The translations under genes were made by a program, and so were the position numbers. Source: Cherax quadricarinatus (Eukaryota; Arthropoda; Malacostraca; Decapoda; Parastacidae). Taken from it: DNA of 64,000 nucleotides. The notes under the pieces are model-generated. The model searched no databases. It was not told where the DNA came from and saw only the letters and a list, made by a program, of their open reading frames with translations. Of the stretch, positions 42,126 through 52,329 are shown one piece after another. The stretch spans positions 5,640,000 to 5,703,999 of the forward strand of contig NC_091357.1 of NCBI RefSeq assembly GCF_038502225.1. The letters run 5' to 3'. Each line of letters starts with the position of its first letter. Positions within the stretch are counted from its first letter, which is position 1.

Positions 42126-43349
42126 TCAGCTTGAGGTGGTGGGTGTGTAAGGAATGTAAGGTGTCTGCCCTTGAGAGAGGTAGGGTACTGAGGCAGCTGC
42201 AGGGATGTAGGTCTGTGGTCTTGTATAAGGCACAATACCACCTGCTGGGCTGAGATAGGAGTAGCTGAGTGGGTGACGTGTGAGAGTGTTCACCAATTCA
42301 GAGATCCTGCTGGTTTGTTCCGAGAACAGGTCTCTAAACAGGTGGTCCTGTCTGTCAAGTTCCTTTTTCTTCCGATATTGGTCCTCTTGATGTCCTTTCT
42401 TGTGGTCGTAATTGCACCTGGTATATCGCAGGCAGTTGATGGCGGTGTGCCCCTTCCGGTGACAGCGAGAGCACAGCCTAGGTGCCTGGGAGGGTGGACT
42501 ATGATTTGTTGCACCTCCTCTGTTTTGCTGATTTGTCCTCAGGTTCTGCCGCTGGGACTGTGTTAGTGGAGGGTGAGACGGCTGTAGACGTCTTCCTCCT
42601 CCACGTTCTCTTCCACGTCCTCTACCCCGTCTTCTACCAGTTTTGATAGATGTGTCCCTGCTGTTCGTACTTTGGCGCAGTAGGTGATCAGGTGCAGTGA
42701 TAGTTCCCTGATTATTAACTGCACCAATCTCTGGTGGAGAAACTCCTGACTCAGAACTTGCCGATGAAGCACTGCTGCCAGATGCTGGAATAGTGTCGGC
42801 AGGTGTGCTGACAGGTGTAGGATGAGAGATAGTATGTGCACTGTCTAGTGGACTGGCAGTGGCTGAAGCAGAGATGTCAGGTGTAGGAGAATTAACAAAT
42901 CCAAGGCTTCCTTCGTTGCTGGGAAGAGGATCTGTTCCCTCTGTGGTGGTCAGAGGAATTGTGTTAGAATTCCCAAAGGTAGTGTTTTGAACTCTGTCAG
43001 TCTGTGGGGCCTTAGCGATGACAGAATTCCATCAGTTATTTACCCCTGAGTTAAGCTCAGTGTGGGACTTCCAGTTCTTGTCAATAGTGTCACCATCAGC
43101 TGAGCAGCTTATGTCACTTGATGTAGGCTTGCACTGACCTTCTACAATAGCTTGAAGGTTTTCTAATGATTTGGGGAGCTCATGAAGTGCTTCCCTGTGA
43201 TGGATTATCTTAGCTGCGACTTTACAACACAGCCCAAGAGGGCAGTCTTGATCTCTGGACAAGAGTCCCTGAGGTAGTACTTCTGAACCTTCCTCCTGTA
43301 GCTCCAGTCTTGTATCCATATATACCACAGGATTACGGATATCCTTCAA
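42126..43349 (-). pseudogene. LINE-B ORF1, Gag-like with CCHC zinc knuckle
   Basis: A minus-strand frame of 407 codons from about 43349 to TGA 42128-42126, with a single premature TGA at 43034-43032 (expected Trp, TGG to TGA, codon 106). N-terminal third acidic/hydrophilic (VVYMDTRLELQEEGSEVLPQ). Middle Ser/Thr/Pro-rich. An Arg/Gly-rich block at about residues 237-256 (GRRRGRGRGRERGGGRR) suits RNA binding. One exact CCHC knuckle, CSRCHRKGHTAINC (42473-42432, residues 293-306), then a charged segment DRQDHLFRDLF and a Pro/Tyr-rich end. The stop lies 7 nt before the ORF2 ATG. Start uncertain: the frame is open upstream into a GA/CT tract. Confidence 0.75.
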
Positions 43350-43384
43350 TTTTCTGAATTTATTTTTTTCTCTCTCTCTCTCCG

Positions 43385-43744
43385 TTTAGGGGATAATTTT
43401 TATCTGAAACTAACAAATATTTAACATTAAGCTGAATTTCAAATAATTTATATTTTTGTACAATGCTGTGGTTTATCATGTGTTTCTTTGTAGCGAGTTT
43501 CTTGGTAAGAGTTGCACTTAGATCAGTTTATTGGTTTCCCTGATGTAAACGGGAGAATAGCCCTCCTGTAAATCACTAGAGACACACTACTCTTGGATTT
43601 TGTTCTTAGCTGAGTTGTGGGACTACTCAGCTAAGCATTGCTGAGTGATTGATGCTCTTGGCTCCACTACGCTCAACTCTAATCTTGTTTTAAGCACCAA
43701 TGTGCAAGAATACATTCACGCTAATAAGGAACATAGGAGAAGGC
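43385..43744. other. No gene seen
   Basis: AT-rich spacer between LINE-B and LINE-C; nothing recognised. Confidence 0.45.
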
Positions 43745-43777
43745 ATGTCTGGAGATACCTGGAGAGGGTTTCAGTAG

Positions 43778-44062
43778 TCAACGCCCCCGAGGCTCAGTTT
43801 GAGACCAGGCCTCGTGGTGGATCAGGGTCTGATTAGCCAGGCTGTTACTGTTGGCTACACGCAAACTGACGTGCGAACCACAGCCCGGCTGGTCAGGTAA
43901 TGACTTTAGGTGACTGTCCAGTACCTTGAAGACAGCCAGGGGTCCATTGGTAATTCCCCTTATGTATGCTGGGAGGCAGTTGAACAGTCTTGGGCCCCTG
44001 CCACTTATTGTCTTGTCTCTGTACTCGTGGAGCCCCTGCTTTTCATTGGGGAAATGTAGCAT
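43778..44062 (-). pseudogene. LINE-C ORF2 C-terminal end
   Basis: Frame of 94 codons: SGRGPRLFNCLPAYIRGITN and FKVLDSHLKSLPDQPG. These are the last residues of the element's ORF2; the same block is seen in the plus-strand copy at 49280-49420 (GPRLFQQLPT, LDRYLKSAPDQP). Confidence 0.7.
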
Positions 44063-44492
44063 CTCCTGCCGAGTCTTTTGTCTTCATAGGGAGTGGTTTT
44101 CGTGTGCAAGTTTGGTACCAATCCCTCTAGGATTTTCCAAGCGTATATTATCACGTATCTTTCTCGCCTACGTTCCAGGAATTTAGGTTCTTTATCGTAC
44201 TTCAGTGTGCCGTGAAAGTTCTTTGTACACTTTCCAGGTCAGCAATTTCGCTGAAGGGGGCAGTTAGTGCTCAGCAGTATTCCAGCCTAGAGAGAACAAG
44301 CGATTTGAAGAGAATAATGGGTTTGGCGTCCCTAGTTTTGAAGGTTCTCATTATCCATACTATCAGTTTTCTGTCAGATGCGGTAGATACATTGTTGTGG
44401 CATTTGAAGGCGAGATCCTCTGACTTTATCACTCCCAGGTCCTTCACATTACTTTTTCGCTCTATTGTATGATTAGGATTTGTTGTATACCC

Positions 44493-44762
44493 TTATACAG
44501 TTTTAATTTCCTTAAGTTTTCCATATGAGTAGCTGAAATCTCTCTTAAACTTCACATTGTTTTGAGTGGCCCATTTGAAAATTCGGTTGATGTCCGCTTT
44601 AAGTTTTGCTGTGTCTTCGATGGAGGACACTGTCCTGGCAATTCGGGTGTCATCCGCAAAGGAAGACACGGAACTATGGCTTACATCTCTGTCTATGTCA
44701 GATATGAGGATGATGAATAGGATGGGAGAGAGTACTGTGCCTTGTGGAACAGAGCTTTTCAA
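44493..44762 (-). pseudogene. LINE-C reverse transcriptase palm with intact FADD
   Basis: Frame of 89 codons with motif B SSVPQGTVLSPILFIILISD and catalytic box SSFADDTRI (FADD at 44649-44660), followed by the D-E region (LKADINRIFKWATQNNV). Both catalytic Asp are present. Upstream motif A and the downstream thumb are in other frames. Confidence 0.78.
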
Positions 44763-45235
44763 CGTAGCTGCCTCAGACTTTATTCTGTTTACTATTACTT
44801 TGTGCTCTATTTGTCAAGAAGTTATAGATTCATCTACCAACTTTTCCTGTTTTTCCTTTATCACGCATTTTGTGTGCTATTACACGGTGGTCGCATTTGC
44901 AGAAGGCTTTTGCAAAGTCTGTGTATACTACATCTGCATTTTGTTTATCCTCTATAGCATCCAGGACCTTGTCATAGTCCAGTAGCTGGGACAGGCAGGA
45001 GAGAGCTGCTGTAAACCCGTGTTGTCCTGGGTTGTGTAATTGATGGGTATCTAGCTGGTTGGCGACCGTACTTCTTAGAACCCGTTCAAAGATTATGTTA
45101 TTGGATGTTTTGTGCTATCGGTCTTTGGCTCTTTACAGTTGCTTTACTGCCACCTTTGTAGAGTGGGGCTATGTCTGTTGTTTTTAGTGAGTGTGGAATG
45201 ACGCCTGTGTCCATGCTCCCTCTACAAAATCTCTG

Positions 45236-45404
45236 CGACTATTTCCTACTCTGCAAATAAACTCGGCATTGGACATGCACTTTGACATTCCAGATGTTCA
45301 TCAAGTTCCGTGCAAAGATTGTTATTTAATTCACGTTCACCAGACGGGGCAGAACTTAACACGTTCGTCACTGAACACGAAAGATCATTACGATTAACAT
45401 AATG
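45236..45404. other. No gene seen
   Basis: Short spacer. Confidence 0.4.
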
Positions 45405-45765
45405 ACTGCGTCCCTTAAACCCGTGAAGAACAGCTGCAGGGAGGGTAAAGGAGGTTTTGTGTGCGCGAGGGACTTGGACTTCCAGCAAGCGTGCGTGAGC
45501 GTTTTAGGAGCGAGTGGAGGCAAATGGTTTTTATGACTTGACGTGCTATTAGAGTGTGAGAAAAGTAACATTTATAAAGGGAATAAGGGAAACCAGTTAG
45601 CCGGACTTGTCCTGGAGGTGGAAAGTACCGTGCCTGCACTCTGAAGGAATTTTTTAACTGTAGTGTAGGCGCGCCTCTGGCAAGAGTGATGGAGTGAGTG
45701 ATGAAAGCGTTTCTTCTTTTTCGGGCTACACTGCCTCGGTGGGAAACTGCCGAAACTTTAATATA
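45405..45765 (+). repeat. Dispersed repeat, plus copy
   Basis: Contains GCAGGGAGGGTAAAGGAGGT, AGCAAGCGTGCGTGAGCG and CTACACTGCCTCGGTGGGAA. The reverse complement of the same series is at 47390-47735. A decapod-type dispersed repeat of unknown class. Confidence 0.6.
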
Positions 45766-45777
45766 TAAATAAATGTG

Positions 45778-45778
<1 letters not shown>

Positions 45779-45858
<80 letters not shown>

Positions 45859-46219
45859 GTGCCGAATATGTAAAACTGGTCAATTAGCAAGAACTCATTT
45901 AAAATTGAGTCCTTTCTAAAATTTTCTCTTATACGTTTAATGTTAAGGTAAAAAATTTAATTTTGCTCCAAAAGAATCTTAGAAAACTTTCCTAGCCTTA
46001 TTATAACAAGAACAATTTATTTTAGCCTAACCCAACTATATATGTTGTAGATTTGTTTACAGTAATTTAATACAAAACAAACACAATGAAATATTTTTTT
46101 TTCGTTAGGTTCAGAATGATTTTGGCGAAATTATGGCATACACAAATTTTCGCTTGTCCTATATGGCAAGATGAACGTTGCTATTTAAGCCAAGATGGCA
46201 AGTTCTGCCTATTCGGCAC

Positions 46220-46277
<58 letters not shown>
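45779..46277. mobile_element. Complete (TA)n-flanked inverted-repeat element
   Basis: A 369-bp core (45855-46223) with perfect 14-bp terminal inverted repeats TGTCGTGCCGAATA and TATTCGGCACGACA, flanked on both sides by long (TA)n tracts (45779-45854 and 46224-46277). Interior AT-rich, no frame. Partial copies at 20530-20720 and 26365-26485. Looks like a MITE that targets or generates TA microsatellites. Confidence 0.75.
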
Positions 46278-46280
<3 letters not shown>

Positions 46281-46540
46281 GTGTGTGTGTTATCCTAACC
46301 CCGGTAAATTGTTCAGTAAAACATTGATGACATTCATGTTGATTGTGGAGCCCTCTCATTGGTTTATTTGAATTGCTAATTCATTTGATTGGCTGATTTG
46401 AATTTCGGAAGTCTTTGATTGGTAGAATTCAATTTCGCTATTGGCTGAATCAAAGGACTCCATTTTTTCGCTGCGTCGTGTTTGTGTTGTTTCTGTTGTT
46501 TCACTGCCAGGGTCGACCTAGTAATGTGGAGAGCATTCCT
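46278..46540. repeat. 30-bp degenerate repeat with four ATTGG words
   Basis: ATTGG (inverted CCAAT) at 46358, 46388, 46418 and 46440, the first three exactly 30 bp apart in a diverged repeat (GATTGGCTGATTTGAATTTC and relatives). No gene follows that could use it. Confidence 0.55.
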
Positions 46541-47215
46541 GTAGCCTCGTAGAACGTCTGGTATAATTCCTGTATCATCGTGGAATATCTAGTATCATTC
46601 CTGTAGCCTCGCGGAGTGTGTAGTATCATTCCTGTAGCCTCGCGGAGTGTGTAGTATCATTCCTGTAGCCTCGCGGAGTGTGTAGTATCATTCCTGTAGC
46701 CTCGCGGAGTGTGTAGTATCATTCCTGTAGCCTCGCGGAGTGTGTAGTATCATTCCTGTAGCCTCGCGGAGTGTGTAGTATCATTCCTGTAGCCTCGCGG
46801 AGTGTGTAATATCATTCCTGTAGCCTCGCGGAGTGTGTAGTATCATTCCTAGAGTGTGTAGTATCATTCCTGTAGCCTCGCGGAGTGTGTAGTATCATTC
46901 CTGTAGCCTCGCGGAGTGTGTAGTATCATTCCTGTAGCCTCGCGGAGTGTGTAATATCATTCCTGTAGCCTCGTAGAATTTCGTGTCGCCTTGTAGTGTC
47001 TCTAGTATCACTCCTGTAGCCTCGGAGTGGTATCATTCTTGTAGTCTCATAGATTATCTATCATTCATGTAGCCCTGTATAGTGTGTAATATAATTCCTG
47101 TAGCTTCGTAGAATGCCTGATATTATTTCTGTAGCGTCGTAAATGGATCTTAAATCATTTCAGCAGCGTCGCAAAAAGCGTTTTACATCATTTCAGTAGC
47201 GTCGTAAAACGCGCG
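46541..47215. repeat. 31-bp minisatellite with eroded flanks
   Basis: About 12 near-identical units GTGTAGTATCATTCCTGTAG-CCTCGCGGA at 46597-46965, one internally deleted unit near 46850, and increasingly diverged units on both sides (CGTAGAACGTCTGGTATAAT on the left, TCGTAAAACGCG on the right). Typical of array ageing from the edges. Confidence 0.92.
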
Positions 47216-47390
47216 TTCGTTCTCCATCACGTCAAGAATTTATTCTTACAAGTTCAAGAAGACTTCAGGACTGGAGTTGAGGGCCATTTCCAGAATTGCT
47301 GATATCGACTATCGGACTTCTCGCTCTCTCTACGTAGCGTGTTGCGTCCCGTGTGGGGAATGCCACGCAACATTGTTTCTTGGCCAGTTT
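47216..47390. other. No gene seen
   Basis: Spacer between the 31-bp array and the inverted dispersed repeat. Confidence 0.4.
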
Positions 47391-47735
47391 TTGTTAACAC
47401 ATCGGCCGCTTCCCATCGAGGCAGGGTGACCCGAAAAAGTAAAAGCGCTTTCATCATCATTTACTCCATCACTTGCTAGAGGCACCCCGATACTACAGTT
47501 CAAAAACACGTAACATATCTCCACGCCTCCTTCAGACGCAGGCACTCCACTTCCAACCTCCAGGACTCAAGTCCGCCTAACCCGTTTCCCTGATAACCTT
47601 CATAAATGTTACTTTGCTCACACTCCAGCACGTCATGTCATAAAAACCATTTGCCTACACTCGCTCCTGTCTAACACGCTCACGCACGCTTGCTGAAAGT
47701 CTAAGCCCCTCGCTCACAAAATCTCCTGTACCCCC
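47390..47735 (-). repeat. Dispersed repeat, minus copy
   Basis: CGCTTCCCATCGAGGCAGGG, CGCTCACGCACGCTTGCTGA and TTTGCCTACACTCGCTCCT are reverse complements of words in 45405-45765 in the reversed order, so the two copies are inverted around the TA element and the 31-bp array. Confidence 0.6.
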
Positions 47736-47848
47736 TCCCTCCAACTCTTCCCAAATATCGGCACCAACTGCAGCAAAGTCGGAGATAGAGAAGTCAGTTT
47801 TATACTTTTGTCATCATTGTTGTCGTCACACTAGTGCTCAATACATTC

Positions 47849-47880
47849 TCTCTCTCTGTCTCTCTCTCTCTCTCTCTCTG

Positions 47881-47953
<73 letters not shown>
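47849..47953. repeat. (CT)n microsatellite
   Basis: CT tract with TGTCT interruptions. Confidence 0.95.
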
Positions 47954-47954
<1 letters not shown>

Positions 47955-47999
47955 GTCAAGACTTAAGTCCCTTAAGGCGAATGTCCTGGTGAGGTTCCA

Positions 48000-48156
48000 G
48001 ATAGCCTGCTGAACTTTCTGGTGTCCTCGAGAACTCGGTGGTGTCCTCGTGGGCTTGGTGGTGTCCTCGTGAACTTGGTGGCGTCCTCGTGAACTTGGTG
48101 GTGTCCTCGTCAATTTGGTGGTGTCTTCGTCAACTTGGTGGTGTTCTTCGTGAACA
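48000..48156. repeat. 20-bp minisatellite, 7-8 units
   Basis: Unit TGGTGTCCTCGTGAACTTGG with point variants. Confidence 0.93.
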
Positions 48157-48235
48157 TGACAGTGTCACACCTACCCCCACACATTTCATCGGGGGGAATA
48201 TGAGAAGACATCTCAAAGATGAGAATGAGAGGGCA

Positions 48236-48566
48236 AAAGATACCCTAGGAGAGAATGAGAGGAGAGAACACCTAGGAGAGAATGAGAGGAGAGAACACCT
48301 AGGAGAGAATGAGAGGAGAGAATGAGAGGAGAGAACACCTAGGAGAGAATGAGAGAACACCTAGGAGAGAATGAGAGAACACCTAGGAGAGAATGAGAGA
48401 ACACCTAGGAGAGAATGAGAGAACACCTAGGAGAGAATGAGAGAACACCTAGGAGAGAATGAGAGAACACCTAGGAGAGAATGAGAGAACACCTAGGAGA
48501 GAATGAGAGGAGAGAACACCTAGGAGAGAATGGGAGGAGAGAACACCTAGGAGAGAATGAGAGAAA
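48236..48566. repeat. 22/27-bp minisatellite
   Basis: Unit AGAACACCTAGGAGAGAATG plus GAG; a longer form has an extra GAGAG. Seven short units lie in the middle, longer ones at both ends. Purine-rich strand. Confidence 0.93.
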
Positions 48567-48809
48567 AAAGTTATCCCGAGGCACAGTAGCTAAAAACAAT
48601 AAATGAATTTGAGAGAAATCCAAAATATTTATTTTTATATGCCCAAGAGGAGGGTAAAACCACATCCAGTATCGTGCCTTTGTTTAATTAAACAAGACGG
48701 GATTTACATAGTCGACAATAGATAGATGAGTGAGATACTGAAGTTATGGGAAACTTGAGAAAATAATAGAACAGCGTATACTACAAACTAACAGAACAGT
48801 AGCGCGAAA
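48567..48809. other. No gene seen
   Basis: AT-rich spacer. Confidence 0.4.
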
Positions 48810-49500
48810 AATTAATGTGAAGGACTTTGGAGTGTTAATGTCAAGTGATCTCACCTTTAAAGATCACAAGTTTCACTATCACATCTGCGAGGAAAATGAT
48901 AGGATGGATAATGAGAACTTTCAAAAGAAGGGATGCTATGCCATTGATGATCCTTTTTTAAGTTACTTCTTCTAGGCTTGAATACACTAACAGCTCCATT
49001 CAAGGCAAGTGAAATAACATACCTAGAGAATGCACAGAGAATCTTCACTGCACGTATAAGCTCGGTTAAGAAGCTTCATTACTGTGAACGTTTGGAGTCT
49101 CTTGACCTGTACTCCTTGGAGCGCAGGCGAGAGAGATACATTATAATCTATACCTGGAAAATCCTAGAGGGACTGGCCCTAAATCCACACAGAAATCACT
49201 CCCTACGAAAGTAAACGACTGGGCAGACAGTGCAACATACCTCCAATGAAAAATAGGGGCGCCATGAGTACACTAAGAGAAAACACAAGTGTCCTGGGCC
49301 CAAGACTTTTTCAACAGCTTCCCACCATGCATAAAGGTAATTACCAATAGATCCCTGGCTGCCTTCGAAAACTAGACAGATACCTAAAGTCAGCACCTGA
49401 TCAGCCGGCTGTGGTTCGTACGCTGGACTACGTGCGGCCAATAGTAACAGTCTGGTTGATCAGGCCGGGAGGCCTGGTCAAAGACTCCAGGTAAGAGGAA
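48810..49500 (+). mobile_element. LINE-C copy 2, 3' fragment
   Basis: Plus strand: VKDFGVLMSSDLTFKDH (48815 on), the C-terminal domain, then the 3' end GTCTGGTTGATCAGGCCGGG. Corresponds to the downstream half of LINE-C copy 1, moderately diverged. Confidence 0.72.
48978..49214 (+). pseudogene. LINE-C ORF2 C-terminal domain
   Basis: Frame of 78 codons with ITYLENAQRIFTARISSVK, LHYCERLESLDLYSLERRR and YIIIYTWKILEGLALNP. This is the LINE thumb signature 'leKxQRxfTarI ... Y.ERL..L.L.SLE.RR.RY..IY.WKI'. Frameshifts on both sides. Confidence 0.75.
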
Positions 49501-49829
49501 AAAAGACTCAACATGAGACAGAACTAGAGGGGAAAGAACGAGAAAGAAGGAATATTATTCTGAGGGGTGAGAATAAGATAAAAAAATAACCTCTCGGGGG
49601 AGATAAGTAGGGAAGTGGGAGGAGGAAGAGTGAGCTGGAGGGAAGAAAAAAACGGCCACGAGAAAGACAAAAAAAAAAAGTCATTCTGAGGCCGAGAATG
49701 AAAAGAACAAAAACAAAGGCTTCCCAGGGGAGATAACCAGGAGGGTAAGAGTGAGTGATAAACATTTCCAATTTCCCCCCCAAAACAGGTGTACGTCAGT
49801 CACCGTGTGTAAGTGTGCCCAGACACACT
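49501..49829. other. No gene; purine-rich
   Basis: G/A-rich with long A runs; nothing recognised. Confidence 0.5.
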
Positions 49830-49970
49830 GTATAAACAGTTTTGTTGTGGCAACGTTACGCTCAGTAGGAGCTTTGCCAAGCTTGACGAAGCTCCTGGAG
49901 AGCGAAACGTTACCACAGTAAAATGTCACGTATGTTGCATTTGTGTCGTTTGTATAAACAATGTGGACCA
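49830..49970 (+). mobile_element. Stem-GAAACG inverted element (variant family)
   Basis: Left arm TGTTGTGGCAACGTTACGCT and GGAGCTTTGCC; right arm AAGCTCCTGGAGAGCGAAAC then GTTACCACAGTAAAATG. On the plus strand CTTGACGA-AGCTC-CTGGA-GAGC-GAAACG resembles the hammerhead layout with C3 changed to T. A relative of the Penelope-type elements with a different sequence. Confidence 0.5.
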
Positions 49971-50216
49971 TCCTCCATCTTCCCCGGAGACGAGAACCAA
50001 GTTACCCAGTGATGTGCAAGTTACCCTGTGAGGCCTAAGTTCCTCTCACCCTCGCCGCCCTCTGGGAGGGGGAGCCGCTCCCTATCCTCTTTCCCCTCTT
50101 CCTTTTTTCCTCCTCTCCCCGTTATATATATTCCGGGGTCCTGGCTGACACCAGCAATAAATCGCTGCAGAATTATCATATCACGACTGACAGCAACATT
50201 CCTCTTTTTTTTCTTT

Positions 50217-50218
<2 letters not shown>

Positions 50219-50306
<88 letters not shown>
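50219..50306. repeat. (GA)n microsatellite
   Basis: GA tract with AAGAGAGA interruptions, followed by (GTGA)n. Confidence 0.95.
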
Positions 50307-50309
<3 letters not shown>

Positions 50310-50798
50310 TGTATGTGAGTGAGTGAGTGAGCTCTCACTGTTCTTTGTCGTGATCCTCCCACGGTACTCCCACAGGCAACCCACAAACAGCTCACAGCAC
50401 GCCCCCGTGCCTCCTACATAGGGAACGTCACAGAAGGAAAGGCCATCTTTTCCCCCTAATAAACAACCAGATGGTGTTTACTAGAACTTGTTCTAAATGA
50501 CTGTTACTAGCCGGACTCTGCATACACAAGCCTTCGCACAATATGTCGGTGTTACCATATCATTTGAAGCAACAACTCCTAGTATCAAGAACCATTAAGC
50601 AGGGTCGAGGTGCCCTCCCCTCCCTGAATGCTTGTCTGGTTGGAGACTGTCAGAGTATCTGAGCTCATGGTGATTTCTGTCAACTTAAAATCGTTAATAT
50701 TAACGAAGGGTTTGAAACGCCTTGATAGATTACTTTGTTCTAATGAGCTAGGTACCCAGACATGAGAAATGTAATGAATGTGATGTGTGTTTCCTTGT
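50307..50798. other. No gene seen
   Basis: Mixed sequence without recognisable features. Confidence 0.45.
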
Positions 50799-51845
50799 TG
50801 ATGCCTTCCTTAAGTTCTGACTGGAAGTTTAGCTGCGTGTTGATGCCTTCCATCCGGTCTGACTGGAAGTTTAGCTGCGTGTTGATGCCTTCCATCCGGT
50901 CTGATTGGAAGTTTACCTGCGTGTTGATGCCTTCCATCCGGTCTGACTGGAAGTTTACCTGCGTGTTGATGCCTTCCATCCGGTCTGACTGGAAGTGTAG
51001 CTGCGTGTTGATGCCTTCCATCCGGTCTGACTGGAAGTGTAGCTGTTTGTTGATGCCTTCCATCCGGTCTGACTGGAAGTGTAGCTGTTTGTTGATGCCT
51101 TCCATCCGGTCTGACTGGAAGTGTAGCTGTTTGTTGATGCCTTCCATCCGGTCTGACTGGAAGTGTAGCTGTTTGTTGATGCCTTCCATCCGGTCTGACT
51201 GGAAGTGTAGCTGTTTGTTGATGCCTTCCATCCGGTCTGACTGGAAGTGTAGCTGTTTGTTGATGCCTTCCATCCGGTCTGACTGGAAGTGTAGCTGTTT
51301 GTTGATGCCTTCCATCCGGTCTGACTGGAAGTGTAGCTGTTTGTTGATGCCTTTCATCCGGTCTGACTGGAAGTGTAGCTGTTTGTTGATGCCTTCCATC
51401 CGGTCTGACTGGAAGTGTAGCTGTTTGTTGATGCCTTCCATCCGGTCTGACTGGAAGTGTAGCTGTTTGTTGATGCCTTTCATCCGGTCTGACTGGAAGT
51501 GTAGCTGTTTGTTGATGCCTTTCATCCGGTCTGACTGGAAGTGTAGCTGTTTGTTGATGCCTTCCATCCGGTCTGACTGGAAGTGTAGCTGTTTGTTGAT
51601 GCCTTCCATCCGGTCTGACTGGAAGTGTAGCTGTTTGTTGATGCCTTCCATCCGGTCTGACTGGAAGTGTAGCTGTTTGTTGATGCCTTTCATCCGGTCT
51701 GACTGGAAGTGTAGCTGTTTGTTGATGCCTTTCATCCGGTCTGACTGGAAGTGTAGCTGTTTGTTGATGCCTTCCATCCGGTCTGACTGGAAGTGTAGCT
51801 GCGTGTTGATGCCTTTCATCAGTTCTGACTGGAAGTGCAGCTTCA
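50799..51845. repeat. 42-bp minisatellite, about 25 units
   Basis: Unit: TTGATGCCTTCCATCCGGTC, TGACTGGAAG, TGTAGCTGTTTG. Frames are open on both strands (368 codons minus from ATG 51846; 385 codons plus from ATG 50762). The minus translation is a 14-residue repeat LHFQSDRMEGINKQ with E/K and H/N variation. Unit variants are graded: GCGTG units at both ends, TTTAG/TTTAC only on the left. A coding role cannot be excluded, but the nucleotide-level homogeneity and lack of any flanking domain favour a satellite. Confidence 0.92.
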
Positions 51846-52329
51846 TATTACTGAATGTCTTCTGTATTTTTCAGTATGAGCATCATAGCTGTATTAAATA
51901 TTTGACCTGGCGTATGTAGTGGAATTTTATATATGTTCATTTCATGTACCAAGAATATCATACGAATTTCTCACTTGCCGTATTTGGGCTTAAAGGCTGT
52001 TAATAATATGTTATCTGTAATTACGTAGGCCTCCCCTCACATATCCAACGTTGTAAAGATTTTGTCACTAAAAGTGGATTCTTTCATTGAATCTGTTTTT
52101 CACTCTGTCCTGTTTTTCCATTGCTTGTCTATTATCTATAATAAATTTTATCGTGTGTTTCTCATTCATCTGGCTCAGTTTATCTAAACCAATTTGTAAA
52201 GGTTTAGATTTTGACTTTTGCCGAGTATTTTTGTGTTGCATGGAAATATGTTCCTGGTTATTTGTTGACACCATGCTAGTGACAAGTACTGAAGTATTTT
52301 CTATGAAGTGATCATATCCCTCCGTCCTC
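51846..52329. other. No gene seen
   Basis: AT-rich spacer leading into LINE-D. Bases 52150-52330 may be an upstream, unreadable part of it. Confidence 0.4.

Larger units (their letters stand above)
36583..43384 (-). mobile_element. LINE-B copy 1 (Jockey-like), split
   Basis: Minus strand. ORF1 at 42126-43349, ORF2 endonuclease at about 41440-42118, linker, RT and C-terminal at 36741-38945, 3' UTR with 38-bp repeats to 36583. The two ORF2 halves are separated by about 2.5 kb (38946-41439) of AT-rich DNA, a 41-bp minisatellite and palindromic element 7. A CCHC ORF1 plus APE endonuclease plus RT fits the Jockey group. The 5' end meets a CT tract at 43368. Confidence 0.75.
43745..45235 (-). mobile_element. 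LINE-C copy 1, 5'-truncated
   Basis: Minus strand. 3' end CCAGACATGCC-type leader at 43745, then CAACGCCCCCGAGGCTCAGT, C-terminal codons, RT palm and motif A (TDFAKAF with CKCDHRVIAHKM, about 44870-44930). Truncated near 45235. A third LINE lineage, different in sequence from A and B. Confidence 0.75.
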
